Origin: Halocaridina rubra
Taxonomy: Eukaryota; Arthropoda; Malacostraca; Decapoda; Atyidae
Direction of reading: 5' to 3'
Assembly: GCA_037179515.1 (NCBI GenBank)
Contig: JAXCGZ010015134.1
Span: 139,339-203,338, forward strand
Length of the DNA stretch: 64,000 bases
Part shown: positions 1-11,891 of the stretch, piece by piece
How positions within the stretch are numbered: the first letter of the stretch is position 1
Layout: each line of letters starts with the position of its first letter
Program-made: the position numbers and the translations under genes
Notes under the pieces: generated by a model
What the model was told of the DNA's origin: nothing
What the model saw: the letters and a program-made list of their open reading frames with translations, nothing else
The model's database searches: none

Positions 1-2414
1 TATGTTTTGGCTTGAAATTTATTCAGGATGAAATAATTGTATCTCCTTATATATTATGCAGAGGCTGATACCTTAGAGAGGTTATAAGCAATACTTCGCT
101 ACTAACAGTAAGTAGTTGAGTATCGAAGAGTTTTTCATTTAATTGCAATTTGAAATCACCTTCTATGGGCTTATTAGTTTGGCGTAATTTTTTTTTTTTA
201 TGTTTGACTAAAGTGTTCTCCAGGAGGAGACCAGTATCTTGCTTACCCTATCGACTGTGTTCTGAAATGAATCCTCTCCAGATTTGTTTTGCAGGAATGG
301 GAGAGAAAAATGTAACCTGTCTTGGATTATGAATATGCCCCGTAACTCGTTATAGGTCCATGTTTGCCATTTCTCACGTTAGAAATGGAACTGTTTACCT
401 ATCCGTTACTGAGTTAAATGTTTTAAGACTTATGTGGTATTTTGGTATATGCAGCTTATATATAAAAATTACTTGAAATTCACTAGTGTTCTCATTTTCT
501 CCTTTAGGTATAATGTTACAAAATGATTTAGAGATACAGGGGTTCCTCGTACAACGTCGTTCCGAATTACGTCATTTTACCGTTATGTCAAAGGCCAATA
601 AATAATTAATAAATTATTAATGAATTAATTTTTCGACCCACCAGGCTGGTGCAGTAAATTCATACCACACATACAGAACAGTTTCTGAGCACGGCGAACG
701 AATACACTGCTGTGTTCGTATTTACCAAGTTAAAGGCTTTATTTATTTATTTATATATTTGATTATACTGAAGAATAATATTGAATTTAAAAAAAAAGGC
801 CAAACACACAGCAGTAAATATGATTATTTTTGAAATAGTTTGTTGAGCGTCGTGTAAGAATACGGCGTCAAGAATAAGTGCAACGTAGTTTATTCTAGCC
901 CACCAAATTGTGCCTCGTGTTTATTTGCTCTCATTTGTTTCGCTCGTTACTGACATTACTATTGTCTTGTAAATTTATTTTCAGAATCGAATAATTATAT
1001 TTTACAAAACATTTAATCTGTAAGATGATTTTCTAGTTTTTGATGGTTAATGAGCAGTAGTGAGCTTCTTATGAAGTGATTTTTTATTTGTCATGGCGAA
1101 GTCAGTTTTGCACACTTTATCATCAATTTCAAAGCATTGTTTTACAGGATTTTATGAAATTCATATGAGGTATTTTTCTTTTCTAGTCTTGAAAATTATT
1201 TATTGTTTAACATCTTTTAGTGCTGGAATAAGGCCCTCCAATATTTACATGGTGATGTGTTGTAATTTCCTTTTTGCACATTGGTGTTGGAACTCGCCAG
1301 GTTTTTCTTTAGGGAAAAATCATTCTGCCATCCGTATTAAAATGTGAATAATTAGGCCTGAAGTAAAACTTTAGGTTATTTTACTTGTAATCATAATATT
1401 TTGTTAATTGTTTGCTTGAATATAGGAGTTGCCAGGAAACACTCATTGAATCATTGAGATTAAAGGTTAATGGTATAAGGAAATGCAGGACAGTGATCGC
1501 ACTAGACCCCGACTATATACCTATCATATAGATGGTGTCCAAGCCCAGTTTCCAGTCATATGTACCCAGTGATCTGCAGGCAATGGCTGAATAATCTGCT
1601 AGACCTATAGGAAGTAACCAGCCCCACAATTAATTTCCCATTTTAATCTGTATCAGCATGAGACGATGAAAGCTAATCCAACCTTGGGCCAGGATCTAAC
1701 TGTGCCACAATGTTGTCCTAGAATGAAGTGTGAAGTGGTTACTCTAATTAGATTCAAGTAGATATTAGCTTTAATTCTTCAGAACACATTCGAATTTGGG
1801 ACCTGACTGTTACTGTCAGAGGAAAATGTCTTATATGAAGAAAGTAGATGTATAGCTTTTGAATGGCCTTTAGCCTATAGGGTTAAGTATTTGTTTGAGT
1901 CCTTGAATTTTTTCAGACTGTTTTATGAGGTGCACATTTATCTTAGTACGTATGCATTGGCTGCAATTTCCCCTTTGTTAAGAGGTTGGCCGAATCAGAG
2001 GGCACTTTCTGTCTTGAATATATTTCAAAAGACTTTATTTCTACATACATATGTACGTGTTGTTTGCATGACCGTTTCGTTTATTTTAGCTTATGTGTGT
2101 CAGTATATTTACGGACACAGTGTGTACACCTATTTATTTATATAAAATTTACCCATATATTTGTATCTATTATATGTAGTTCTTTCTTTGGGCTAATTGT
2201 AGAAGAAAAAAAATTAGAGACCAAAGGTTTTAGCCTTTAACCTGTCACTGCCTCGGGATAATATTTATTCCCTCACCTGTGGAAACAAAGAACCATTATT
2301 TGTAGCAATATTTTCACCTATTTACTCTGACCTAATTAAAGGGAACCCTAGTATGCCCCTATTACTAGGGACCCCAACAGATGAGGGGAGTTTTGTTACA
2401 CTTTCTTACAGAAA
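1..2414. other. No gene recognised
   Basis: AT-rich sequence with only short open frames and no recognisable protein motif, RNA gene or mobile-element signature. Short homopolymer runs and TTTA-like simple sequence occur near 740-760. It could be intergenic or intronic sequence of a gene lying outside the window; the sequence does not decide. Confidence 0.5.
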
Positions 2415-2880
2415 GTTAGTTGTTCTCGTGAAATGCTACTTTACACTCATATATACGATGTATGAAGTTGTTCGTAGTTGAGATTTATGAAATATAGTTG
2501 CTACCATGATCCTTGACGGTGCATGTACAGGTTAAATAGTAAGTTATTAGTTAGTTGTACTCACGAGATGCTACAAGACACTCGTGTATACAGTGTGTGA
2601 AGCTCGTTCTTAGTTACGATTTATGAAATACAGTTGCTATTGTGTTCCTTGACATTACATATAAAGGTTAAATAATAAGTATTTAGTTAATTGTTCTCGT
2701 GAGACGCTACAAGACACTCTTGTTTGTGACGTGACTTTAATGTGTGAAATCGGTGGTATTTGAGATTTATGAAATATAGTTCTACTGTGATCCCTGACAG
2801 TGCATGCATATAAAGGTTTAGTAACAAGTAATTGGAGAGTTGTTCTTGTGAGCTGGTACGAGACACTAATGCCAAAGAAA
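2415..2880. repeat. Diverged tandem repeat, unit ~135 bp, about 3.4 copies
   Basis: A block containing TTAGTTAGTTGTTCTCGTGA, then a ACACTC..GT.TA stretch, then GATTTATGAAATATAGTT, then CCTTGAC..TGCAT and AGGTTAAATA.TAAG recurs starting near 2,415, 2,546, 2,683 and, partially, 2,836. Units differ by scattered substitutions and small indels, so the array is not young. Open frames across it are short and change frame between units, so it is treated as a non-coding minisatellite or satellite remnant. Confidence 0.75.
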
Positions 2881-4029
2881 TTCATTAGAGATACGTGTCC
2901 TAGAAGATATTTGAGCTTGATTCTGAATCCCGTGGATGTTGTGGACATCCCAGACAGACAAATACAGAGAAAATGTTTCTAACAATGTTTATAACTACGT
3001 GTGAGGGACAGAATGAGCTCCTTGTAGTAAAACATTCGTAGGTAGAATATATGTTGGAAAATTTATTATTTTGTATGAGAAAGTTTTTATTTAAGGTGAG
3101 GAGAGCTTTTTTATTCATCCAGATATCAGCAGTTCACAAGCCCCCATATAAATATTAGCATGTATGCTTCTGCATGTGATATGAATTATATTTTTATTGG
3201 TAGAGGATTTAGTTTCGAGATCGTTTGTAGACCTCTACCGAAAGCATGTTAGGATTTCCAAATTTATTGAGTTATGAGGTTAAACATTAATAACATACGG
3301 CAACCCTCCACAACTTTTGGTCCTTCGAACTGGATAAGAATTGATGTGGTAACAGTGAAGATGGTGCAAATTTTAGATAAACTCCCACCTCTAGACTGTA
3401 AAACTCCACAGTTTAAACATTACACTTTTCAGCTGATAAATGCTTGAAGATTGCAAGCATGATTCTGAAATTTAAGTGGTTATTTAAATAAATAGGTGTA
3501 TCTTTTTCTTGAGTTGATGAAGTGTTTGTCTCTTTGTGGACAATAAATGTACTTTCATGTTTAAATGTCCTCTAAGTAAATTAGATGATAGTACCCAGTT
3601 ACTGCTGGGTGAATAGTGGTAATTAATTTGGGATTTGTGTGTTTACATATTTGCAGTTTAACAATGTTTATAACGTCGTAGTGACTCGTTTGTTTATGTA
3701 AATAAACAGAATGTAGTAACCCACCTGCTGCTGGGTACACAGTGCCGTTTATTGGAGGAACTTTGTGTTTTATATTACACTTTCCATTTACTGTTGTTGA
3801 GTAATCAGTGTCGCCAAACCTCAGTGTTTTACCCCGTGGTTTGGCATCATGAATGACGAAAATGAATTACTATGTTATTATCTTGAAATTTTGGAAGATT
3901 GTCGTATGACTCACTTTACAGAATGAATGTTTGTTGTCTTGTGAAAATATAAAGAATATTGTGGTTTCTTTGAGGACGTAGATCAGGTATATGTTTTTTG
4001 TTCTCTTATATTTTATTTGCTTTCTCAAT
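2881..4029. other. No gene recognised
   Basis: AT-rich sequence. Three loosely similar segments near 3,595, 3,715 and 3,790 share the CTGCTGGGT and CAGTG words, hinting at another decayed tandem repeat. No coding signal is supported. Confidence 0.45.
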
Positions 4030-4876
4030 ATGTCGGTTAAACCTGAGATATTACAGCTTCTTCGGGAAATTGTTCAATGTGATTGTGTTCAGTGTCAAAC
4101 AGAACTTGCTAAAGATGATGAGACACTTGTTGTTGCTGAATATATAGAAGATGTTATCATATGCTAACAAAAAGATTTGGAAAATATGATAATAATATGT
4201 AGAGGATAAGACCCTTAAAAGGAATGTATAGAACATGACAATCTAGCTAAAACAGTAAATGAGATTAGCTTGGCTGTCCTAGAACAGATTCGTAAGTTAG
4301 GAACTGTGATGAATACTAGAGCTCCTAGTTCCGAGAGCTCAAGCCTCCCCAGTAGACAACCAAATCCTAGATATCCCAAAGTAAAAGTACCACAGTTCTC
4401 TGGAAATTGATGAAAGAAACGAGTTTTGGAATTCGTTATATAGCTTAGTACATAGTACTTCTATGCCAACTATGATAAAGTTTACCATTTTGAGAAACAC
4501 CCTTAAAGGAGATGCCAAAGACACCATAAAGGGATATCTTGTTGCTAGTGGAAGTTATGATGCATGCATCCAACCGCAAACTATTTATGCCAGCAAGGAC
4601 AGGATTACATGAAATTAAATGAGGAAATTGGTAAAATTACCAACACCCTCCTCTAATTATTCATCGCTAAATACAAGCAGGGAATAGAAGCTATTACGCG
4701 AAGTTTGAAAAATTATTGAGACATGAAGAACACTGAATGGGTGTTTTCAGAACTCATGATCATGAAATTACCAGAAGACGTAAAGAACTGGATTAGCATG
4801 AAAATTGACACAAAATATTCTTCATTTAAAACCCTTTTGAAGGAACTGGGAAAATATGTAATGACCTGTTTGTTAG
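4030..4876 (+). pseudogene. BEL/Pao-like LTR retrotransposon gag relic
   Basis: An ATG at 4,030 opens a 45-codon frame (MSVKPEILQLLREIV...) that stops at a TAA. Downstream, in shifting frames with stops, comes YPKVKVPQFSGN, then FWNSLYSLVHSTSMPTMIKF, then LRNTLKGDAKDTIKGYL, then a block near 4,690-4,860 with MKLPEDVKNWI. The order (basic P-FSG motif, W/F-x-F..LVH, K-F..L...LKGDA...I.G) is the signature of the DUF1759 gag domain of BEL/Pao retrotransposons. At least two stops and one frameshift make it non-functional. No LTRs were recognised around it, and its right end abuts a LINE-A fragment. The family call rests on short motifs only. Confidence 0.6.
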
Positions 4877-5097
4877 AATGAGCCCCAAGCTTGTAACTTC
4901 CCGTCTCCTGGTCAGTTCCAGTTTGCTTAGTGATACTTATCATACTTGTCCTTAAAACTATGGATTGAGTTAGAATTAAGTACCTCCTCTCTTAGCCAAT
5001 TCCAAGTATCAACTACTCTTACACTAAAAAGAGTATTCATTACATCTTGCAAAGAAGTTTCTTACCAAGCTTCAAACTATGACCTCTAGTTTTACCC
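4877..5097 (-). mobile_element. LINE-A (CR1/L2-like) 3'-end fragment
   Basis: About 220 bp matching the antisense 3' end of LINE-A: the CCCGTCTCCTGGTC word of the 3' UTR, then the C-terminal ORF2 coding region (VVDNWNWLSEE equivalent) read on the minus strand, with several substitutions. It lacks the terminal 14-bp repeat and everything upstream, so it is an old double-truncated fragment lying between the BEL/Pao gag relic and LINE-B. Confidence 0.75.
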
Positions 5098-5612
5098 CTC
5101 AAAGATGTGATGGCCCCAGGTTAGCTGGTACTATCTGCCTGGGGCCCCTTGAAGCGGTGAGGGGCTACGAGCTGGCTGCACTGGGGGACCCGGCCACCCC
5201 TTTCTGGGTGGATGAAAATCCTAACACTTAGTTCAACTGATTACAACCCTCCAAAAAGTGCCCTAAACCTTTAATAGACCAAAACCCACTGATAATACTT
5301 GACTACTATCTCCGATTGGCACTCCCCCAATTTGGCTTCAGTACCACCAAGTCCTCGCTGTGGACAATGGCCGCCTGCCCGGACTGGCCCAGGTTCTGAG
5401 GGGAATGGGGCCACAAGGCCATTCCTATGATGGAGATGAGTGAGGTGGATTCCCCTAGCCGTGGTATGGGGGCACACCACGGTCGTCCTTGTGTCTCCCC
5501 CAATACACTCAGGGGGCTTAGCTCCCAGTCATGGAATTTCTATTACTCTCCGCCTTGTCCTACTCCTGATGACCTCATGCTTGCTACTGAATTTGCTTCC
5601 ACCACTGGCTAG

Positions 5613-7142
5613 GTGGAGGTATCTAATGCCATTGGCCTGAAAGGGCCCCAAGCACCCCATATGGGGGTGCTAAGAAAAAAAAAAACATATCAACCACTAC
5701 CTAGTCTATCCCAACTGGTCGGCCCACAGAGCCACCAGTGGGACAGATATCTGAGAGCCAAATTCAACAAGCAAGTTAATGATGTTGACTTCGAACTGTA
5801 CCTCTTAAAAGTAACCCCTGAACATGACGCATATTTGGAATACTTTAAAGATAAAGAAAGTAATAGAATTTTTAAAACTAAATCCCCCCTTCATTCAGAG
5901 GAGTTACAAAAAATGAAATGCTTAGGAAATGAGAAAGCAGACGTAGCCCAACATAAACGACTGAGCTCAAGGACGGGCACAATCCTGTGCAATCATATGG
6001 ACTTCGGGGAGATCCCCTTTACTAGATTGGGCCCAAAACCGGAATGTCTTTTAAAAGAGAAGGGTTATGATGTACAGGAGCTAACACTTTTCACTGTCAC
6101 CTCAAGATCTTAAAACCAGTTATTAAAATTGCTAAAATAAAATTCCATATTCAAGAACTCCCTCAAGGGATTTTCCTTGGGGGGATAACAGTGAGAGTAA
6201 AAGAGTACCACCCAAAACCCATGCAATGCAAATATTGTTGGGGATACCAGCACCCAGCAAAGCATTGCCAAAACGTTGCAATATGTGTAAAGTGTGGCCA
6301 AATTGGCCACAATAACCACCAATGAACTAATAGTAAGAAATGCATTAACTGTGAAGAGGGTCACTTTGCAAACTACCAGCAATGTACCCATCACAAATAT
6401 CATGAAGAAATCACTTATTGGTGGAAAAATTTTGATAATCCCTATAGGATAACAAAGAGGCAAATACGGGAGGAAGGGCTGTTTCCCGAGCTGTACAGCA
6501 GCAGCAGCAAGAACAACAACAGTGGCAACAACCATCACTACCTCCCCCTAGACCTCAGAGAACTGAAAGATTAGGTCAAGGAGGGACGACATTGCTGCTA
6601 CCTCCACCCTTGAGAGTGCATCAGTACCGCCACCATTACCAAGGTCACTAAACACTGCAGCAACAATGGAGCCTTATGACCCCTTCCTTTCAGGTGAGGA
6701 GGAACTAAAGTCCCTTGATTCTATGGCTTGGTAAAGTGTGTCCCAGACGCCAGCTAGTGTACACTGAAGGCATATAAATTCAAGAGATGACATAAACATC
6801 CCACAGATACCCGATAATGAAACATCACTGACCTATCATAGTACAAAAGTCTTACAGCTGTCTGATTTGAAGCTTCCAACATCGGCAAAACAGTCTGATA
6901 GCGAATTCGACACCCTTGCCTCTCCAGGGAAAAGAAAAAAAGAAAACCTTAGTACAACTAAAGTATCCTTTACTAAATCCAATATTTTCAACAGAGATAA
7001 GCAACATCAGGAAGAACTAGGGGAGGACTGTGGCTGTTGCAGCTGCATGGGAACCCTCCTAATAGTTAAACACAACCTTCAAACCCCTTTGATAGAGGTG
7101 ACAGAGAACATATACAAAAGGATAAAAAACCGTAAGATATAG
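5613..7142 (+). pseudogene. LINE-B ORF1: gag-like nucleic-acid-binding protein with CCHC knuckles
   Basis: An open frame of 166 codons (5,613-6,113) is followed, in another frame, by a cysteine cluster at about 6,220-6,400: CKYCWGYQHPAKHC, then CVKCGQIGH and CINCEEGH. The first is a canonical C-x2-C-x4-H-x4-C knuckle. The second reaches its last position at a TGA, and the third has a longer final spacing. Three zinc knuckles at the end of ORF1 are typical of I/Jockey-type LINEs, where ORF1p coats the RNA. A further 91-codon frame (6,867-7,142) is basic and serine-rich and probably belongs to the C-terminal region. The frame changes at least twice, so no full protein can be made. Confidence 0.7.
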
Positions 7143-7477
7143 TACAACACTCCTTCAAGGAACATGGGGTTAAATGCGTTTGCATTAACCACCTAAACGC
7201 GAAATTTCGCGATTGCCGGGGAAAAAAACGAGAAATGAAGATATTACTGTAATCCAGCAGCTAAAGCAAAGTACTCTCCAAGAGAGGAACTGGGTGACCC
7301 CTCAGATGATTCGAAAGTGGACCCACCTAGTCAAGGGCGTGATCCATGATTCCGGAGACTGTCTGATCCATCATTAATGACCAGAGTTTTCTAAAATAGA
7401 GCAAAGTATCCCAGTTCATATGAGCTGAGGATTCAAAATATCCCCTCTTCAACATATTAAGCAGAAACACTCTCTGG
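7143..7477 (+). other. LINE-B ORF1-ORF2 spacer, no readable coding signal
   Basis: Sequence between the ORF1 relic and the first readable endonuclease residues. No motif is recognisable; it presumably holds the ORF1 tail and ORF2 start in decayed form. Confidence 0.4.
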
Positions 7478-9364
7478 ATTCTACAATGAAATATTTGTGG
7501 GATCCAGGCCTAATCAAACGAGGTATACAATACACTGAGATCACAAAATATATTATGTTCCTGCCTCCAAGAAACCATATTAAGGGGCAATAAGTAGAAT
7601 CCTCCATGTGGCTACAATATTGAAAAGGGATGTGACATTCTTGGTGCTAGCACTAGAGGAGTGGCCATCCTTATTAGTCAGGAAATATCTTATCATAGAC
7701 TCCGAATCATAACAGATTTGGAACTTGTAGCCTTAAAAATACATGCATCTTCTAACTATACCATATGCTTTGTGTATTTACCACTAATTAGGAGCATACA
7801 AAAAGAGGATATATTACACTTGACTCAACAACTACCCACCCCCTTTCTTCTTTGGGGGGCTTTAACACTCGTAATATGATGTGGGGAGACCCGAGAGGGA
7901 AAATAGTGAAGAAAATATTAATGGAAGAAGCAGTGGAGAATCCTTAATCATATGACTGTCACCCATGATAATTGATCCATTAACATTCAGTCAGCTCTTG
8001 ATTTATAAGTGATCCTCCTTGATGCATCAGGAGACTTCTCATGGAATATACATGAAAATTTATGTGGGAGTGATTACAATCTGATTTATTTAACCAAGAA
8101 AGAATACTCTCCTAGATCATCGCATGAAAGATGGCTCATTAATAGGTCTAATTGGAATGATTTTACCTCCTCTACCATGGAGCTTATGGACGACGTAACA
8201 GATGGTGATGGACGTCAACATATGGAAAGTATCACCAATGCCATCTATAATGCTGCTGCTGTATCAATACCTAGGTCGAGTGGAAACTTTAAGCACTACC
8301 CAAACCCTTGGTGGACTCTGGAATGCGAAGCCATAGAAGAAGCAAAATATTACACAAAGAAGGAAGCAGCGACATCCATCAGTTGAGAATATCTTAGAAT
8401 ACCGATGCTTATCTGCACTGGCAAAAAGAATTTTTAATCAAGCAAGGAGAAAATCATGGCAATCTTTTGTGACATCAATATACTCATATACCGACGCCAA
8501 AGCTGTATGGACATGAGTTAACAAGATCAGGGGCAAGTTTTCCCTGACTCCTGCAGCAGTATTGGAGATAAACAGTCTAATATTTGTAGATCCCCAGGAA
8601 GTTGCTCAAACTTTTGCCTTATCACTCACCACAATCTCAAGCACGTCAAATGAAAGATCAATAAGAGAATACAACCAGCTAAAGATGCAAGCTAAAACAT
8701 TAAGTTTTTCCAGCAGAAGAAAAGCCCATGAGGATAATGAGGACCTCAGTTACTTTTCAGTATGCCAGAGTTAAGATCAGCTCTCCAGGAACGTTGCGAT
8801 ACTTCTCCTGGCCCAGATGAGATAGCAGTATCAATGCTGACACATTTAGACCCTAATGTTTTGGAATTGTTACTTAAGGTATTCCGTGAATTATGGGAGG
8901 AGGAGACCTTCCTGGATAAATTACGAGAGGCAACAGTTTTAAACATACTCAGATAAGGCAAGCCTCCAAAAGACCCCCGTAAATACAGACCCATCTCATT
9001 AACAAGCTGCATGTGCAAACTTATGGAGCGAATGATAAACAGATGGTTGATGTGGTTTTTGGAGAGAAATAAGTTATCTCCTTCTCAGTCAGGCTTTAGA
9101 AAGGGAAAATCCACCCTGGATTCGCTCATACGGATGGAAACCAGAATCAGGAAAGCCTTTGCAGAACAGATGTATTTGGTAGCTATATTTTTCGACCTAG
9201 AAAAGGCATATGATACAGTTTGGAGGGATTGTAGTTTACAGAAGCTTCATGGATACGGCCTGCGAGGAAGACATCCCATGTTTATCAAAAACTTTTTGAC
9301 AAACAGGAAGATACAAGTTAAAGTTGATAATAAGATGTCTACACCTCTAACCCAAGGGGAGGGA
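7478..9364 (+). pseudogene. LINE-B ORF2, endonuclease and N-terminal reverse transcriptase
   Basis: From 7,478 one frame reads ILQ-stop-NICGIQA, then CLQETILRG, then TRGVAILIS and YLPL. These are the N, E and Y blocks of an AP-type endonuclease, with TGG turned to TGA at the first block. The catalytic GDFN block survives one frame over as GGFNTRN near 7,860, and GSDYN near 8,060 is the GSDH block. Reverse transcriptase follows: SPGPDEI (8,805), RPISLTSCMCKLMERM (8,990), SGFRKGKSTLD (9,095) and motif A FFDLEKAYDT (9,190) with its aspartate intact. It ends at TQGEG, where the LINE-A pair begins. At least five stops or frameshifts are visible. Confidence 0.85.
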
Positions 9365-9428
9365 GCCATGTTGGCTCCTGGGATTCGCTTATGCCTGAGA
9401 TTACCACTGTCTTGATAAGGAGAAGACA

Positions 9429-9875
9429 GTGGTAATCTCAGGCATAAGCGAATCCCAGGAGCCAACATGGCAGGGGAGACTTGAAGAAAATAAAGCTAGG
9501 GTTGTAGACCTGATAAGAAAGCTTGGAGTAGTTTGTGGTCCTGAGGATATTGTAAACATACACCAACTAGGTAAATATTCGAGGGAAGGAAAGCTGAGAC
9601 CAACAAAAGTAACCTTTGAGAGAGGGGAAACATGTAGGGAAATATTGTTGAGAAAAAAAAGTCTAAAAGACCTTCAAGAATTCAAAGAAGTGTTCATTAG
9701 ACGATACAGAACACAGGAAGAGATGGGAAAGATCAAAAACTTGTTGCAAGAGGCAAGAAGGTTAAATGAGGAAAGAAATGAAGAAGAGAAGAAAAATTTT
9801 TATTTCAGAGTTCTTCCAGACAAATGGAAGATAAAGAAGATAATGACAGAAGATCAGGGGATGGGGCCTCATTAA
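9429..9875 (+). pseudogene. LINE-A copy 1 ORF1, C-terminal 148 codons
   Basis: Open frame corresponding to roughly the last 150 residues of the 359-residue ORF1 seen in the copy at 25,245-26,324. It contains the putative RRM-like region (TVVISGISE, PTKVTFERG) and the basic tail, ending MGPH-stop. The coiled-coil half is lost by 5' truncation. The ORF1 stop lies inside ORF2, which is read in the -1 frame. The heptamer AAATTTT occupies 9,794-9,800 in zero-frame phase A-AAT-TTT. In this copy only, a GGG to TGG change creates an ATG in the ORF2 frame at 9,824. Confidence 0.85.
9794..9800 (+). promoter_or_regulatory. Candidate -1 ribosomal frameshift heptamer (copy 1)
   Basis: Same AAATTTT in the same codon phase as copies 2 and 3. 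The shifted frame is open through the endonuclease start. Confidence 0.45.
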
Positions 9876-11891
9876 GATTGTTATACACAAATGCTGAAGG
9901 ATTAGCTGGTAAGGCAGTAGAATTAAAAGATAGGATTCACAACAGTAAGGCAGATATAGTAGCAATTACAGAGACGAAGTTGAGTGAGGACATAAACAGT
10001 GTCACAGTTTTTCCTAAGGGCTTCAGAATACTAAGGGTTGAAAGATCTGAGAGGACTGGTGGAGGGATAGCACTGCTCATAAGTGAAAGGATTCAAGTTG
10101 AAGAAATAAACTTGGCTATAGAAAGTGAGTTCAAGGAATTTCTTGTTGCTCTCATAAATACTGGGTCAGAGAGCATTATAATAACTGTTGTATACAACCC
10201 ACCAAGGAACCAAAATAGGCTTGAAGTTTATGAGGAAAGTCATATAGGTACTATTGAAGTCATAAACTCAGTTGTTAACATGGCACGGGGAAAAAAAATG
10301 TAGGATTTTGATTATGGGAGACTTTAATCATAAAGAGATAGATTGGATAAATCTTGACCCACACAGTGGTGAGGACTCATTCGGGGCAAGATTCCTAGAT
10401 TGCGTACAAGGGAATTTCCTACACCAACATGTAATGGAACCAACAAGGGCCAGGAGTGGGGATGAGCCATCACTACTTGATATAGTGTTCACAGATAATG
10501 TGTTGGATTTTGAAAAAATTGAGTATGAACCACCAATTGGAAAGAGTGACCACTGTGTGTTGTTGATGGAGTATATCATTGAAAATATTCTTCCTGAGAG
10601 TAGAGGCACTGAGAACATGAGGAGGAACTATCGGAAAGGAGATTACATCAAAATGAATGAGCTTTTTGCAGTTATTGACTGGAGAACCTTATTTTACAAC
10701 AAATCTGTACAAGAAATGTATGACATCATTTGTGAGAAATATGGGAAGATAGTAGATTGCTGCATACCTGTCACCAAAGTAGGTGTAATTCATGCCAGAG
10801 AGAAATGGTTCGATAATGGGTGTAAAAGAGCTAAGGAGTGGAGAGACAAATGCTGGAAAAGGTATAGGAGGAGAAAAAACATAAATGCCTGGCAAACCTA
10901 CAAAAGAGCAAGAAATGACTACCTAAGTAAAAGGAGAGAGGCAGAGAGAGACTATGAGAGGGACATCACCAGGAAGGCTAAAGAAAATCCCAAGCTTTTC
11001 CACAGCTTTATCAGAGGAAAACTGAAGGTAAAAGAACAGGTTTTAAGGCTAAAGAGAGCGGATGGAAGCATCACTGAGATGGATGAAGAGATCTGCAAAG
11101 AATTGAACAAAGAGTTTCAGTCAGTATTTACAGTAGAAAATACCCCACCCCTTCAGGTTGCAGTGATAGAAGCTCAAGGGCCGGTATTAGAGAACATCAA
11201 CCTTACAGCCACAGAGGTATGCATAGCGCTGATGGATTTAGGTGTTCATAAAGCTACAGGTCCTGATGACATATCCCCTCATGTGCTTAAAAAATGCGCA
11301 AACATAATATCAGTGGCACTAAGTATCATATTTAAGGAGTCACTGGAGTCGGGGGAGATTCCAAGATGCTGGAAACAAGCAAATGTGATACCTATCTTCA
11401 AAAAGGGAAGGAGGGATACGGCTCTGAACTATAGACCAGTTTCCTTGACCAGCATAGTTTGCAAAGTTATGGAGAAACTACTAAGGAAACATATCTCTCT
11501 TCACTTGGAATCCTTCAACTTTTTGTCAGTGAGGCAACATGGCTTCAGAGAAGGTAGATCAACAGTAACAAACTTATTAGAATTTTATGATGAGGTAAGC
11601 CAAATCTTACAGGAAAGAGAGGGCTGGGCAGATTGCATATTCCTAGACTTCCGGAAAGCGTTTGACACTGTTCCACATGGGAGACTTATTAGGAAGCTGC
11701 AATCAATGGCTAGAATAGGTGGAAATGTTTTGGAATGGATAAAAACTTACTTAGAAGGAAGGGAACAGAGGGTTAGAGTAAGACACTCAGTGTCTGAATG
11801 GAGAAGAGTTAGTAGTGGAGTTCCACAGGGTTCAGTTTTAGGGCCACTTTTGTTCCTTGTATATGTCATTCATGAATATGTTTGCAGATGA
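9824..11891 (+). pseudogene. LINE-A copy 1 ORF2: endonuclease and reverse transcriptase
   Basis: The first block, 9,824-10,303, holds the endonuclease start (LLYTNAEGL, TETKLS, VVYNPPRN). The frame then breaks at a 12-base G4A8 tract at 10,288-10,299. The second block, 10,272-11,891 (539 codons), resumes at ILIMGDFNHKEIDW (catalytic GDFN), then IGKSDHC, then reverse transcriptase: ATGPDDISPHVLKK, RPVSLTSIVCKVMEK, QHGFREGRSTVTN, motif A FLDFRKAFDT and motif B SGVPQGSVLGP. A 26-bp deletion then throws it out of frame before motif C. ORF2 proteins of this type nick target DNA and prime reverse transcription from the nick. Confidence 0.9.

Larger units (their letters stand above)
5098..9364 (+). 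mobile_element. LINE-B (I/Jockey-like LINE), 5' two-thirds
   Basis: This is the left part of a degenerate non-LTR retrotransposon that resumes at 16,854. Order: GC-richer 5' leader (5,098-5,612), ORF1 gag-like protein with zinc knuckles (5,613-7,142), AP-endonuclease (7,478-8,100) and reverse transcriptase (8,430-9,364). Removing the 7.49-kb LINE-A insertion leaves about 6.0 kb, a normal length for such an element. The break falls inside RT motif B: the left side reads TQGEG and the right side resumes at SVLS of the family's GVPQGSVLS. Many stops and frameshifts show it is long dead. Confidence 0.85.

Noticed and set aside
5613..6113. Host gene of 166 codons
   Set aside because: It lies directly upstream of gag-type zinc knuckles and an endonuclease-RT region, so it is LINE-B ORF1.
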